A DNA stretch of 64,000 bases from Thermofilum sp. NZ13 (GTDB lineage Archaea > Thermoproteota > Thermoprotei > Thermofilales > Thermofilaceae): positions 1 to 64,000 of the forward strand of contig NDWX01000001.1 of NCBI GenBank assembly GCA_002855745.1, given 5' to 3'. Below are positions 43,944 to 53,349 of the stretch, in pieces; the first letter of the stretch is position 1, and each line of letters starts with the position of its first letter. Both the position numbers and the translations under genes were made by a program. Below the pieces are notes generated by a model. It made no database searches and was not told where the DNA came from. It worked only from the letters and a program-made list of their open reading frames with translations.

Positions 43944-45017
43944 TCACCCCCTTAGGTATTTCACGTGCTCCAATACCTTCTCTGTTTCCGCTATCCACAC
44001 GCCAATGGCGTAATCCGCGACGCCCCCGACCCACAGCAAGTACTCTTGAAGCCCGACAAGCCCGCAGCCGAAAATCACGCCCGGTCTGTCGCCGTAGAAC
44101 TCGTCGATCGAGGGTTTAGGGGACAGAAGGTAGTCGCTCACACCTAGGAGGTTTCCCTCACCGTCAACGAGCGCCAAGCCGTTCCTGTAGATGTAGTCCA
44201 CGCCCACGCCGTGCCACCCGACGAGGTACTCGTTTGACGACAACCTCACTGCGTTGGTAGACCAGCCCACCTTCACTTCGAAGTCCTCGCTCACCAGTGA
44301 AGGCTCCATGGATTCAACGCCAACTGCCCACTCCTCGGCATCCAGGGGACCTGACCAGCCCACCTCTAGGAACCCGCCCCCCGGGAGCGGTATCGAGGGC
44401 CGTGTGAGTAGCCACGCCCCCTGCAGGTATTCGCCTATGAGTGCGCTATCCTTCCAGAACGTGACATAGTACTTGTCCCCGTATCTCATCTTGAGGTGCC
44501 CCAGCCTCCTCATCCCCTCGTCCGCGACCTCGGCTACCGACTGGCGAGGCTCAACGCCGCTTTCACTAGGGGAAACCGAAGTGTAAAGCATGAGATTTCT
44601 ACCGCCGATACGCTGCACTCTCGGGTCCTCGCATCCTCTGAGATCCTCGGGGCCTGAGGGGTACAGGATCACTTTCACGGGGACCTCCCCGAGCTCCTCC
44701 TGCCTCAGGAGCGATTCGGGCTTTAGCTCGAGCAACCCGATGGATGAGGCGTACCAATAGTACTCGAAGATAAGCCTTGGGTATATGAGAAGCCTGTTGC
44801 CGTTAAGCAAGGCTCCGGGGTTAAAGGCCGCCAGAGGTCTCTTGCGACCATAGTTAACTACATGTAGTTGATCAGGGTGCAGCAGTGCTAGCCTCCTGAA
44901 AACGTCCTCGGAGGCAGGCTTCCTGAGCCCGCGCATCTGCGCGCGTGCGCGTTGAAACTTTTTAAGGAGCTCTCTAGTCGGCTCACTCTCGGGTTTAAGC
45001 TTCTCAGCTCCCACCAC
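43944..45017 (-). CDS. Glycoside hydrolase family 130 (beta-mannoside/mannan phosphorylase type)
   Basis: 357 residues from GTG 45017. Family motifs: FNPGALLNGNRLLIYPRL, GCEDPRVQRIGGRNLMLYTS, a WSTNAVRLSSNEYLVGWHGV segment and an acidic GCGLVGLQEYLL block near the end. GH130 enzymes phosphorolyse beta-mannosides without a classical catalytic base, using phosphate. The N-terminal ~50 residues form a basic helical extension common in archaeal members. It is divergent from the sugar importer and shares its promoter region. Confidence 0.82.
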   Translation of the reverse strand: MVGAEKLKPESEPTRELLKKFQRARAQMRGLRKPASEDVFRRLALLHPDQLHVVNYGRKRPLAAFNPGALLNGNRLLIYPRLIFEYYWYASSIGLLELKPESLLRQEELGEVPVKVILYPSGPEDLRGCEDPRVQRIGGRNLMLYTSVSPSESGVEPRQSVAEVADEGMRRLGHLKMRYGDKYYVTFWKDSALIGEYLQGAWLLTRPSIPLPGGGFLEVGWSGPLDAEEWAVGVESMEPSLVSEDFEVKVGWSTNAVRLSSNEYLVGWHGVGVDYIYRNGLALVDGEGNLLGVSDYLLSPKPSIDEFYGDRPGVIFGCGLVGLQEYLLWVGGVADYAIGVWIAETEKVLEHVKYLRG

Positions 45018-45069
45018 GCTACTTGGAATATAAAGTCTTTGTGATAAGCCTTTTTGAGTAATCTTTATA

Positions 45070-45086
45070 TACTACTTCGAGTAGTA
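45070..45086 (+). promoter_or_regulatory. Probable TrmB-type operator at the sugar-importer promoter
   Basis: TACTACT-TCG-AGTAGTA, perfect 7-bp arms. It lies between the TATA box (TTTATATA, 45064-45071) and the importer start codon at 45095. A near-copy is at 53194-53210. The TrmB homologue encoded at 49.3-50.4 kb is the likely ligand-controlled repressor. Confidence 0.65.
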
Positions 45087-45094
45087 AACTATCG

Positions 45095-46423
45095 GTGAAG
45101 GGGGTGTCGCAAAAAGAGACCCCCAAGAAAGGCGTAAGAACAACAACCATCGCACTTGTAGCCGTTCTCATCATACTGGTCGCAGCCCTGGGCTTCTACT
45201 TCCTGCTACTCAAACCTGCCCCCGCGCCGACTCAAACCGTTGTCATCAGGTTCGCCGGGTGGAGCGCCGGAGAAACTGAGATGAAGAACTACCAGAAGAT
45301 GATATCGCTCTTCCAGCAGCAAAACCCGAATGTTATAGTTAAGTACGAGGTAATCACCCAGATGTTCTCCGAGAACATCCTGGCCAGCTACGCTGCTGGC
45401 GCAGCCCCCGACATCTTCTACCTTGACTCAGCCTGGGCTCCAACCTTCATAAGCAAGGGCGCCGTCTACCCGGTAGGGGACAAGCTACCTCAAGACTTCA
45501 TAAACCAGTTCTACCCGTTCCTTCTAGACCCGTTCAAGGGACCGGACGGGAAGCTCTACGGCGTTCCCAAGGACTGGTCGGTACTCTCCCTGTTCTACAA
45601 CAAGAAGCTGTTCGCACAAGCGGGAGTGCCAGAGCCCACTGAAAGCTGGACCTGGAACGACCTCTTCAACGCCGCGAGGACGATATACCAGAAGACGGGG
45701 AAGCCTGGGCTCGTCATCCACGCCGAGTTTAACCGGTGGCTACCCTACCTCATGTCGAACGGCGCGCCACCACCCGTATTTAACAGCGCGGCCGATGCCG
45801 CGTACTTCGACAATCCATCTGTCAAGAACGCTCTAACGACGTTCATACAGACTTTCCAGCAGGGCAGGAAAGAGGGCTGGATCGTAACGCCGGCTGACCT
45901 GAACACTGGGTGGTCCGGTGAGGCTTTCGGGAAGCAGCTGGCTGCCATGACCATAGAGGGAAGCTGGATGATACCTTACCTGGCTGACCAGTTCCCGGAC
46001 TTCAAGTACGGTAGCGACTGGGACCTAGCGCTCATACCGCAAGGAACGGCTGGAAGAGCGACGATGGCTTACACGGTGGCGCTAGGCGTCAACTCCAAGA
46101 CTGAGAACCTCGATGCAGTCCTCAAGTTCCTGATGTTCATAGAGGGTCCCGATGGCCAGCGCGAGCTGGTCGTCAAGATGGGCCACACTTTGCCCTCGAT
46201 TAAGGCTCTTGCCAATGACCCGAACCTCTGGCCCTCACACGCCAAGGAGCTCAACATTATCGGAAAGTACAGCACGGTTAAAGTGTTCTTCTACGGTCCG
46301 AAGACGGGGGATCTAGAGGGTCAGTTCAACCAGGTCCTCGGTGCTGCCGTCAGAGGCGAGCTGACTCCCGCGGACGCGATCGCGATGCTGAAGGAGAAGG
46401 TATCGCAAAGCTTTAAGTCGTAG
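45095..46423 (+). CDS. Sugar ABC transporter binding protein (family 1)
   Basis: 442 residues from a GTG. An N-terminal helix (TTTIALVAVLIILVAALGFYF) anchors it outside the cell. Core motifs: MKNYQKMISLFQQQNPNVIV, AGAAPDIFYLDSAWAP, LYGVPKDWSVLSLFYNKKLF, SWTWNDLFNAARTIYQKTG. Family 1 proteins bind oligosaccharides such as maltose or cellobiose. First gene of a four-gene importer (binding protein, MalF, MalG, MalK types). Confidence 0.92.
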   Translation: MKGVSQKETPKKGVRTTTIALVAVLIILVAALGFYFLLLKPAPAPTQTVVIRFAGWSAGETEMKNYQKMISLFQQQNPNVIVKYEVITQMFSENILASYAAGAAPDIFYLDSAWAPTFISKGAVYPVGDKLPQDFINQFYPFLLDPFKGPDGKLYGVPKDWSVLSLFYNKKLFAQAGVPEPTESWTWNDLFNAARTIYQKTGKPGLVIHAEFNRWLPYLMSNGAPPPVFNSAADAAYFDNPSVKNALTTFIQTFQQGRKEGWIVTPADLNTGWSGEAFGKQLAAMTIEGSWMIPYLADQFPDFKYGSDWDLALIPQGTAGRATMAYTVALGVNSKTENLDAVLKFLMFIEGPDGQRELVVKMGHTLPSIKALANDPNLWPSHAKELNIIGKYSTVKVFFYGPKTGDLEGQFNQVLGAAVRGELTPADAIAMLKEKVSQSFKS

Positions 46424-46455
46424 AGGAAGTGTTAAGGACGGGGGACGCTTAAAAT

Positions 46456-47400
46456 ATGTCTTTTTTTGAAAGATCAGACAGGCTAGAGGCGCTGGTATTC
46501 ATCCTGTTCACATTATACCCTCTCACGCTGAACTTCTTCTTCGGCTACTTTTCCATGTTCTTTGCCTTCGCGCTGAGCTTCTTTGAGTGGGACATTCTCA
46601 CCCCAATGAAGTTCGTCGGGCTGAAGAACTTTGCGGACATGTTCAGCGAGCTTTTGAGAGGCGTCCAAGAGTTAATGGTTTCTCCCCAGTACGTGTACCT
46701 GCGCACGCCTTTCTTCAACGGCCTCAAGAACATTCTGCTCTACACGGCCCTAGTAGTCCCAACCCAGACGCTCCTCGCGCTCGTTCCAGCGGTTATAGCC
46801 AACCAGAAGGTGAGGGGCGCCCACTTCTTCAGGGTTGCATACTTCCTCCCAGCAACGACGTGCCCGGTTATAGTATCGCTGATATTCATCTGGCTGTTCA
46901 TGCGCGACGGGTTCATCAACTACTTCGTCTCCCAGCTTACAGGGGGCTTTAGACCGGACTGGCTCAACGACCCGCTATTCCTCCTGCCGGCTATTGCTAT
47001 CGTAGCTATCTGGGGAACGAGCGCGCACTTCTCGGTGACGTTCCTCGCGGGCCTACAGGCGGTTCCGAAGGAGGTCTACGAGGCTGCCCGTATCGACGGC
47101 ACGAACTCCCTCGCAAGGTTCTTCTACATCACAATTCCCATGCTGAAGCCCCTGATCACTTACGTCGTCGTGCTCGGAACCATAGGGGCTCTGCAAATGT
47201 TCGACCTAGCGTGGGTTATGGCTGGAGCGGGGGGTGGCGCAGGGGGCGCCGGGTACACCGTCGCGCTGGACATCTACAACACAGCCTTCGTCCAGCTCCG
47301 GTACGGGTATGCGTGCGCCAAGGCTGTCCTGCTCTTCGCGATAGTGTTCACTCTCAACTACTACATCCAGGAGAGGCTGAAGTTCGGGAGGGTGACCTAA
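46456..47400 (+). CDS. Sugar ABC transporter permease (MalF/UgpA type)
   Basis: 314 residues, six membrane helices. The EAA loop VPKEVYEAARIDGTNSLARF contacts the ATPase; ITIPMLKPLITY follows. It is followed by the second permease with 2 nt between, so they are coupled. Confidence 0.92.
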   Translation: MSFFERSDRLEALVFILFTLYPLTLNFFFGYFSMFFAFALSFFEWDILTPMKFVGLKNFADMFSELLRGVQELMVSPQYVYLRTPFFNGLKNILLYTALVVPTQTLLALVPAVIANQKVRGAHFFRVAYFLPATTCPVIVSLIFIWLFMRDGFINYFVSQLTGGFRPDWLNDPLFLLPAIAIVAIWGTSAHFSVTFLAGLQAVPKEVYEAARIDGTNSLARFFYITIPMLKPLITYVVVLGTIGALQMFDLAWVMAGAGGGAGGAGYTVALDIYNTAFVQLRYGYACAKAVLLFAIVFTLNYYIQERLKFGRVT

Positions 47401-47402
47401 AA

Positions 47403-48245
47403 ATGGTTGAAGGGAAAAACGTTTACCGGATCCTGTACCTTGCCGTAGCTTACACTCTCATGATCGCTCTGGCGTTGATTTACCTCATGCCTTTCATCCG
47501 GTCGATCGTCGCCTCGTTCATGACGTGGGCTCAGGCGTCGAGGTTCCCACCGGAGTGGATCCCGAACCCGTTCACGCTGGATAATTACGCGAAGCTCTTC
47601 AACCTTTCCCTATTCCCAAGGTGGGTCCTGAACACAGCGCTGGTTAGCGGGCTGGTTGTAGCCTTTAACATCGTGACCTGCTCGATGGCCGGTTACGCGT
47701 TCGCACTGTTGAAGTTCCCAAAGCGGGATCTGCTTTTCAGCGCACTGCTCACACTTCTGATGGTCCCGCCCTTCGTGACGATAATCCCCAACTTCATCCT
47801 CATCGTAAGGCTCGGGCTCATAGACAACCTGGTAGGCTTGGCCTTCCTCAGCTCTGCCAGTGTCTCGGGCATTTACCTCATGAGGCAGTACTACCTCTCT
47901 CTTGGAAAAGAGCTCTTCGAGGCGGCGAGGATAGATGGGGCGGATCCCTTGAAGTCGTTCTTCTACATAGCCCTCCCACTCTCGAAGCCAGCCCTAGGCG
48001 CTCTGGCAATCTACCAGTTCCTGGGCTCTTGGAACGCTTTCCTAGGCCCGCTCGTATTCCTAAGGAGCGTCGAGAACTTCACTCTGCCCGTGGGGCTGAA
48101 CTTCGCATTCAGCAGGAACATGTGGACGGAGTACACACCCATAATTGCTGGGAGCCTCATCGCTTCCCTGCCCACGATAGTCCTGTACGTTCTCCTGAAC
48201 AAGTACATGATCAGGGGGATTGTTGTGTCCGCAAAGAAGGGGTGA
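47403..48245 (+). CDS. Sugar ABC transporter permease (MalG/UgpE type)
   Basis: 280 residues from ATG 47403; upstream in-frame codons belong to the previous gene. Six helices. EAA loop LGKELFEAARIDGADPLKSF, then FYIALPLSKPALGALA. The stop is 4 nt before the ATPase start. Confidence 0.92.
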   Translation: MVEGKNVYRILYLAVAYTLMIALALIYLMPFIRSIVASFMTWAQASRFPPEWIPNPFTLDNYAKLFNLSLFPRWVLNTALVSGLVVAFNIVTCSMAGYAFALLKFPKRDLLFSALLTLLMVPPFVTIIPNFILIVRLGLIDNLVGLAFLSSASVSGIYLMRQYYLSLGKELFEAARIDGADPLKSFFYIALPLSKPALGALAIYQFLGSWNAFLGPLVFLRSVENFTLPVGLNFAFSRNMWTEYTPIIAGSLIASLPTIVLYVLLNKYMIRGIVVSAKKG

Positions 48246-48249
48246 TCTT

Positions 48250-49341
48250 ATGAGTGTGTCTCTGAGGGGGGTCACGAAGCGGTTTGGCGAGGTTACAGCA
48301 GTCAACAGGGTGAGCCTCGACATCCAGCGAGGGGAATTCTTCGTGTTCCTTGGGCCATCCGGGTCCGGTAAGTCTACACTGCTGAGGATCATCGCGGGGC
48401 TCGAGGAGCCTGACGAGGGGGAGGTTATTATAGACGGCACCGTCGTGAACGGCGTTGACCCGAGTAAGCGCGACATCGCGTTCGTTTTCCAGAACTACGC
48501 GCTCTACCCGCACATGAAGGTATACGACAACATCGCTTTCCCGCTGAGGATGAGGAAGTACCCCAAGGAGCAGATAAGGAGCAAAGTTATTGAAGTGGCG
48601 GAGATGCTTAACATCACTCACCTCCTGGAAAAGTACCCTTACCAGCTGTCGGGAGGAGAGCAGCAGCGCGTCGCTCTTGCCCGCGCGATCGTCAGGCGCC
48701 CCAAGGTATTCCTGCTCGACGAGCCTTTGAGCAACCTCGACGCCAAGCTGAGGGTCAGGCTGAGGTTCGAGCTACGTAGGCTCCTCCACGATGAGCTGAA
48801 GACGACTACGATCTACGTGACACACGACCAGGCTGAGGCGATGACGATGGCGGACAGAATTGCTGTCATCAACCGAGGTGAGGTTGTCCAAGTGGATACG
48901 CCTTCACGCCTCTACGACTACCCGATGAACACGTTCGTTGCGGGATTTGTAGGAACGCCGCCCATGAATTTGCTTAGAGCTAGAGTTGAGGACAACAGGA
49001 TAGTCGTCGGTAATGTCTCGATAAGCTCCCCTGATCTACCGCCCGAGCTAAGAGGTAAGGAGGTGTTCCTAGGCGTGCGGCCCCAGGACGTCTCCGTCGA
49101 GGCGGGGGCGGGCGTCGAGGCTAGGCTTATCGGAGTCGAGAAGCTCGGAGGAGGGGTGATCGCCCACGCACTTCTCGGGGGACAGGAGGTCACGTCTTAC
49201 AGCGAGCGCAGGGGTCTTGAAGCTCAGCTCGAGGGCTCTGCGACAGTGTTCCTCGCGTTCAGCGGCCCGGTTTACCTGTTCGACGGACAGACGGAGCAAC
49301 TGGTCAAGGTTCTCACGGTCTACAGGCTCGAGCAACTATAA
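48250..49341 (+). CDS. Sugar ABC transporter ATPase (MalK/MsmK type)
   Basis: 363 residues from ATG 48250, the start nearest the ABC domain. Walker A GPSGSGKST, signature LSGGEQQRVALARAI, Walker B VFLLDEPLSNLDAKLR, H-loop VTHDQAEAM. The C-terminal regulatory MalK-type OB/TOBE domain (FLGVRPQDVSVEAG) is present. Ends 6 nt inside the convergent TrmB gene. Confidence 0.93.
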   Translation: MSVSLRGVTKRFGEVTAVNRVSLDIQRGEFFVFLGPSGSGKSTLLRIIAGLEEPDEGEVIIDGTVVNGVDPSKRDIAFVFQNYALYPHMKVYDNIAFPLRMRKYPKEQIRSKVIEVAEMLNITHLLEKYPYQLSGGEQQRVALARAIVRRPKVFLLDEPLSNLDAKLRVRLRFELRRLLHDELKTTTIYVTHDQAEAMTMADRIAVINRGEVVQVDTPSRLYDYPMNTFVAGFVGTPPMNLLRARVEDNRIVVGNVSISSPDLPPELRGKEVFLGVRPQDVSVEAGAGVEARLIGVEKLGGGVIAHALLGGQEVTSYSERRGLEAQLEGSATVFLAFSGPVYLFDGQTEQLVKVLTVYRLEQL

Positions 49342-50355
49342 AGCAAAAATTTCTATTTCTCTGGCTTCGATGTCCTCAAGGTAGGCGCCAATACCCCCCA
49401 CTGTGAGCTCTCTGCCGTCCCCGGTTCTGAGCCTTATGTAGCCGATGCTCCTGTAAGAGTTCTCGAACTGCTCCACAACCTCTCCTGTTACCTTCGCGTG
49501 GGACCCGTCCTTGACCCACCTTCCAGTGACCGTTACCCTTATCCTCCTGCCGGCTGAGCTCAAGGCCCGGACGTGGTCAAGGGCGCGTGAGAGGTGCACG
49601 TACCTTCTATGGTCGATAGAGCTGAGCCTGTCGAAAACCGGCTTCGAGCCGGCTCTTATGTAGTTCAGGTAGTACACCGCGAATATTCGAATGAGGTTTT
49701 CATCCGTGACCTTGTAGGCTACAGGTCTCCCTCCCTCGAAGTCTACGATGATCAGCGCGTACTGGAAGTCTGGTATTGCCATGACAGGTGCCTTAGTGGG
49801 TTTAACTCGAACCTCATCGAGCTGCCGGAACTCCTCCGGAAGGTCTACCGGCGCGTCGTACAGCACAACGCACGTGGCAAGCTCGTGCTTCAATGCGGGT
49901 AACAGGAAGCTCTTCACCACGTCGGTGTACCCCGAGAAGAGGAGCTCGTCTCTGGCCGAGGCAACAGCCTCCCCCAGCAGGTTTACGGCGGAGGCATAGC
50001 CTGTGGTTGTCCACACGCCCGGCTCGGCTGTCTGGGGAGTGATCGAGCCGATCTCCCTAAGAACTTCCCGGAGGATTTTCTCCTCCTCCGCCCGCCTTCT
50101 CTCAACGTAGTTCCTCAGGGCGATTAGCGGGTCCACTGCGGCAAATTTCCGGGGTCTGCCCTCAGAAACTAGGATCAAACCCTTCTCGGAGAGGGACTGC
50201 ACGACATCGTACACTCTAGGCTGAGGTATCTCGCTCCTCGAGGCTAGCTCTGTTGCGGTGAGCGGGCCGTTAACGACCAAGGTGACGTAGGCTTTTGCCT
50301 CGTAGGAAGTGAAGCCCAGTTTCTGTAGCAGTTCGCGTAGCTCCTCGCTAGCCAC
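49336..50355 (-). CDS. TrmB-family sugar-responsive transcriptional regulator
   Basis: 339 residues. N-terminal winged helix: LGFTSYEAKAYVTLVVNGPL, ATELASRSEIPQPRVYDVVQ, SLSEKGLILVSEGRPRKFAA. A coiled helix (RNYVERRRAEEEKILREVLR) leads into the ligand domain that in TrmB binds sugars. In Thermococcus, TrmB homologues repress sugar transporters until sugar is bound. It sits between the importer and the GH65/beta-PGM operon, whose promoters share its probable operator. Confidence 0.87.
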   Translation of the reverse strand: MASEELRELLQKLGFTSYEAKAYVTLVVNGPLTATELASRSEIPQPRVYDVVQSLSEKGLILVSEGRPRKFAAVDPLIALRNYVERRRAEEEKILREVLREIGSITPQTAEPGVWTTTGYASAVNLLGEAVASARDELLFSGYTDVVKSFLLPALKHELATCVVLYDAPVDLPEEFRQLDEVRVKPTKAPVMAIPDFQYALIIVDFEGGRPVAYKVTDENLIRIFAVYYLNYIRAGSKPVFDRLSSIDHRRYVHLSRALDHVRALSSAGRRIRVTVTGRWVKDGSHAKVTGEVVEQFENSYRSIGYIRLRTGDGRELTVGGIGAYLEDIEAREIEIFAL

Positions 50356-50401
50356 TTTCTCTCCTCGACAAAGACAAGTCTACAGCAAAATAAAGAAATC
50401 G

Positions 50402-52507
50402 CTAAGCAATGGAGACACTGTACCTCTTACCCCTGATGCTGATGCTGAAGAAAAGCCTGACGCGCCCAAACGCTCTCGAAGAGCCTTGCATCCAAGAGCC
50501 CAAATCATCGATGCGAAGCAAGCCGAACAGGATCGCCATCCAAACGCCACCAGCCGAGCCGACGTGGAATCCGTCCTGAGCGTTCCCGTACACGTTTCTC
50601 AAGTCCGCTAGCGCGGCTTTTTTCAGCATCTCGTAGCCCTCGTCGAACTCTCCCAAGTAGAAGGCCTCAGCGGCGTACATCGGGAGTGAGAGGGAGCTAG
50701 CGTGCGTAGTTCTGGGCAGGTAGTACTCGTAGTTTGCCCTGTGCACGCTCACCGGGAACTTCTCCCGCAGTAGGAACAGCCCCGCGACGACGTCAGCCTG
50801 CTTAACCAGCTGTGTGCTCTGGATTTCCTGAAGTATCTCACGAGGAAGCCCTTTCTCACCTACGTTCCCCGCGGGTAGCTTGTAGTCTTTAAGCCTGAAG
50901 TAACCATCAAACTGCTCGCATAAGCCGTCCCTGCTACAAGGAATTAACAGCTTAGATGCGATCTCATACCACATGCCCACCTCGCTTTCGCCGACTTCGA
51001 GCTCTGAGAGGACCTTACCGAGCTCGGGGTCCAGCTGAGCCTCCCTGCAGTACCTGACCGCGAGCTCCAGGTTGTGCTTAGCCATCACGTTCGTGTAGAA
51101 GTTGTTGTCGACTCCAACGTGGTACTCGTCAGGGCCTATGACGTTCCTTATCACGTACGCACGCCTATCCTCGTCCCACTCTGCCCTAGACGCCCAGAAC
51201 CTAGCTGTCTCCACAAGCATGCGCAACCCACACCGCGAGAAGAAATCCTTATCGCCGGTGTAACGGTAGTAGAGGTCTACAGCGTACGCCACGTCAGCGG
51301 TTATGTGGTGCTCAAGGTCGCCAGTGAAAATCCTAACCCCCTCCCTGCCTGCCGGGTCTAGTGGTACGAAGCGGGGCGTCGCCTCGAACCCGTCGTCGGC
51401 GCTCTCCCAAGGGTACTGCGCCCCACGGTAGCCATTCCTCCTGGCGTTCTCCAGCACCGCCTGGAGGGTGCAGCACCTGAACTCAAGTATCTTCCTAGCG
51501 GCATCCGGCTTGAAGAAGAGGTAGAAGGGGAATGCGTATATCTCGGTGTCCCAGAAGACGTGCCCCCGGTAGCCGTAGCCGTGTAACCCCCTAGCCGGTA
51601 GCATGAAGACCTCACTGTTAGGGTTGTAGACTTGGAGGAGGTGGAACGTATTGAAGAAGAGTGCGTCAGATAGCTCTTCATCACCCTCTACCTTTAGGCT
51701 CATTGACTCCCACTCCCTACCCCACTCCTCCCTGTGCTGGGTCAGCAGAGCGTCGAATCCCGTGCTCTTAGCCACGTCCAGCAGCTTTTCGGTCTCCTCG
51801 CGCGTGAAAGCCACCGAGGCGAACCTTTCGATGTCTAGGGTATCCCCCGGCCCGATATCGGTGCAGAACACCTGACCCGCTTGCGAACGCGTCGTGTAAT
51901 CTCTCAGCTCTAGGCCTGGAGGCGCGGAGACCGTTGAAGCTATACTAAGCCTGTACTTACCGTCGTTGCTCTCCACCTCGACGCTCGATGTACCACGGCT
52001 CTCCGCCCTCAATACCCGGTAAAGCTTAACCCTCACTCCATCTGGGACAGATGGATTCGAGAACTCCAGCTCTATAGGCGCCTTCACGCACAGCTTCCCG
52101 CTAGCCGTTAGGCTCCGCAGGCGGATCTTCAGGCCCAAGAGCCCCTGTAGGCGTCTGTGCACAAACCTCTTGCTCGAGTACTCCACGAGGCCGAGAGGGG
52201 AATCAAGAAGGGCGTCTATTTCCAGGCTCCCCTCCCGGGTGTCGAGAGTGTACGTCACGTCGCTAGGGGCGAGCGGCACCCCCTCGATTTCCAGGTAGAG
52301 CGCGTGAGCCCTAGGAATGTTCACGAGCTCCCTGTAGAACACAGGCGTGTAGCCGTACACCCCTGCGACGAACATTCCCTGCTGCGTCTCGAGGAACTCG
52401 GGGTCACCTCTCACGCTGATGAAGCCGTTGGAGAGCGTGGTGAGACTTGCGATAGTCTCCCTGTCGACCTCCTTCTCGCGGAACACGTACTTCTTCAAGC
52501 CTCGCAC
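50402..52507 (-). CDS. Glycoside hydrolase family 65 disaccharide phosphorylase (kojibiose/trehalose type)
   Basis: About 701 residues. GTG 52507 or TTG 52498 (the latter overlaps the previous stop as TTGA); longer frames to 52672 only add antisense-like sequence of the HAD gene. N-terminal super-sandwich domain (LTTLSNGFISVRGDPEF), then the alpha/alpha-barrel. GARG-type substrate region GHVFWDTEIYAFPFYLF; general acid Glu in NVIGPDEYHVGVDNNFYTN; phosphate site TQLVKQADVV. Yields beta-glucose 1-phosphate and a sugar, which the coupled beta-phosphoglucomutase converts. Disaccharide specificity cannot be read. Confidence 0.87.
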   Translation of the reverse strand: MRGLKKYVFREKEVDRETIASLTTLSNGFISVRGDPEFLETQQGMFVAGVYGYTPVFYRELVNIPRAHALYLEIEGVPLAPSDVTYTLDTREGSLEIDALLDSPLGLVEYSSKRFVHRRLQGLLGLKIRLRSLTASGKLCVKAPIELEFSNPSVPDGVRVKLYRVLRAESRGTSSVEVESNDGKYRLSIASTVSAPPGLELRDYTTRSQAGQVFCTDIGPGDTLDIERFASVAFTREETEKLLDVAKSTGFDALLTQHREEWGREWESMSLKVEGDEELSDALFFNTFHLLQVYNPNSEVFMLPARGLHGYGYRGHVFWDTEIYAFPFYLFFKPDAARKILEFRCCTLQAVLENARRNGYRGAQYPWESADDGFEATPRFVPLDPAGREGVRIFTGDLEHHITADVAYAVDLYYRYTGDKDFFSRCGLRMLVETARFWASRAEWDEDRRAYVIRNVIGPDEYHVGVDNNFYTNVMAKHNLELAVRYCREAQLDPELGKVLSELEVGESEVGMWYEIASKLLIPCSRDGLCEQFDGYFRLKDYKLPAGNVGEKGLPREILQEIQSTQLVKQADVVAGLFLLREKFPVSVHRANYEYYLPRTTHASSLSLPMYAAEAFYLGEFDEGYEMLKKAALADLRNVYGNAQDGFHVGSAGGVWMAILFGLLRIDDLGSWMQGSSRAFGRVRLFFSISIRGKRYSVSIA

Positions 52508-53190
52508 CCCAGTTCTTTCAGCAAAACTAAGGGAGTTATCAAGGAGAAGTCCTCGACAACAGCATCCGCACCGTACTCTTTCAGCTCCCTGTGGAAGCAG
52601 CCCACAGCTTTCCCACCCTGCTCCTTCGCAGCCTTCACACCGGCAGGGGCATCGTCGAAGAAGACCAGGCACCCTAGCCTACCTCCCGACAACTCCTCTG
52701 CGACACTCTTCGCGCGCGCGAAGACCTCCACCTTAGACTTTCCGGTGCCGCTAACGTCCGCGTCGAATAGGTCTATTATTCTCTTTTCCCCAGCGTACTC
52801 CCGCTCGGCGATCAGCAGAACGTTCCTAGAGGCCGACGCGAGAACCTGTATCACTCCAAGCGTGCGCGAGGCCTTGATGAACTCCAATACACTCGTGTTG
52901 AGAGCGTACATGCCCCTATTCACGAGATCTACATAGATTGACGTCTTTTCCTCCGCGAAATCCTCTACGATCCTCTCGCCGCCCCTATGGAGAAGCTCCG
53001 GGGCGAGCCTCTTGAGGATGTTCCTCGCGCCCTCCAGCCGCGGCTTTCCAGAAACATACAGGTCATAGAATTCATCGGTGAATCCTTTCACCCCCCACTT
53101 TTCGCAGGCGAGGCCCCACGCTTCCTTGTGCGGGGTCTGCGCGATCACTCCGTCGAAGTCCCACACAAAGGCAGACCGCGCCTTCATCAT
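52495..53190 (-). CDS. HAD-superfamily beta-phosphoglucomutase-like phosphatase
   Basis: 231 residues from an ATG. Motif I FVWDFDGVIAQTPHKEAWG has the nucleophile and general-acid Asp pair; a helical cap domain follows; motif II VLASASRNVLL; motif IV CLVFFDDAPAGVKAAKEQG. Beta-phosphoglucomutase converts beta-glucose 1-phosphate to glucose 6-phosphate. Promoter holds a TATA box (~53210-53218) and the shared operator. First gene of the GH65 operon. Confidence 0.82.
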   Translation of the reverse strand: MMKARSAFVWDFDGVIAQTPHKEAWGLACEKWGVKGFTDEFYDLYVSGKPRLEGARNILKRLAPELLHRGGERIVEDFAEEKTSIYVDLVNRGMYALNTSVLEFIKASRTLGVIQVLASASRNVLLIAEREYAGEKRIIDLFDADVSGTGKSKVEVFARAKSVAEELSGGRLGCLVFFDDAPAGVKAAKEQGGKAVGCFHRELKEYGADAVVEDFSLITPLVLLKELGCEA

Positions 53191-53193
53191 GTT

Positions 53194-53210
53194 TACTACT
53201 CAAAGTGGTA
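53194..53210 (-). promoter_or_regulatory. Second probable TrmB-type operator (pgm/GH65 promoter)
   Basis: TACTACT-CAA-AGTGGTA matches the 45070-45086 site at both arms except one base. On the minus strand it lies directly between the TATA box and the ATG at 53190. Confidence 0.62.
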
Positions 53211-53349
53211 TATAAATAAATTAACCGTGTTTAGGGTCCTCCGTTAAAAGCGCGTCGCGTTCGTCTAGGCGATTGGAGCTTTATATAACCCTGTGCGCAT
53301 AGCTTTCGAGCCTGCCTGGCTCCGGACAAAGGGGCCTTTTCCCTAGGGC

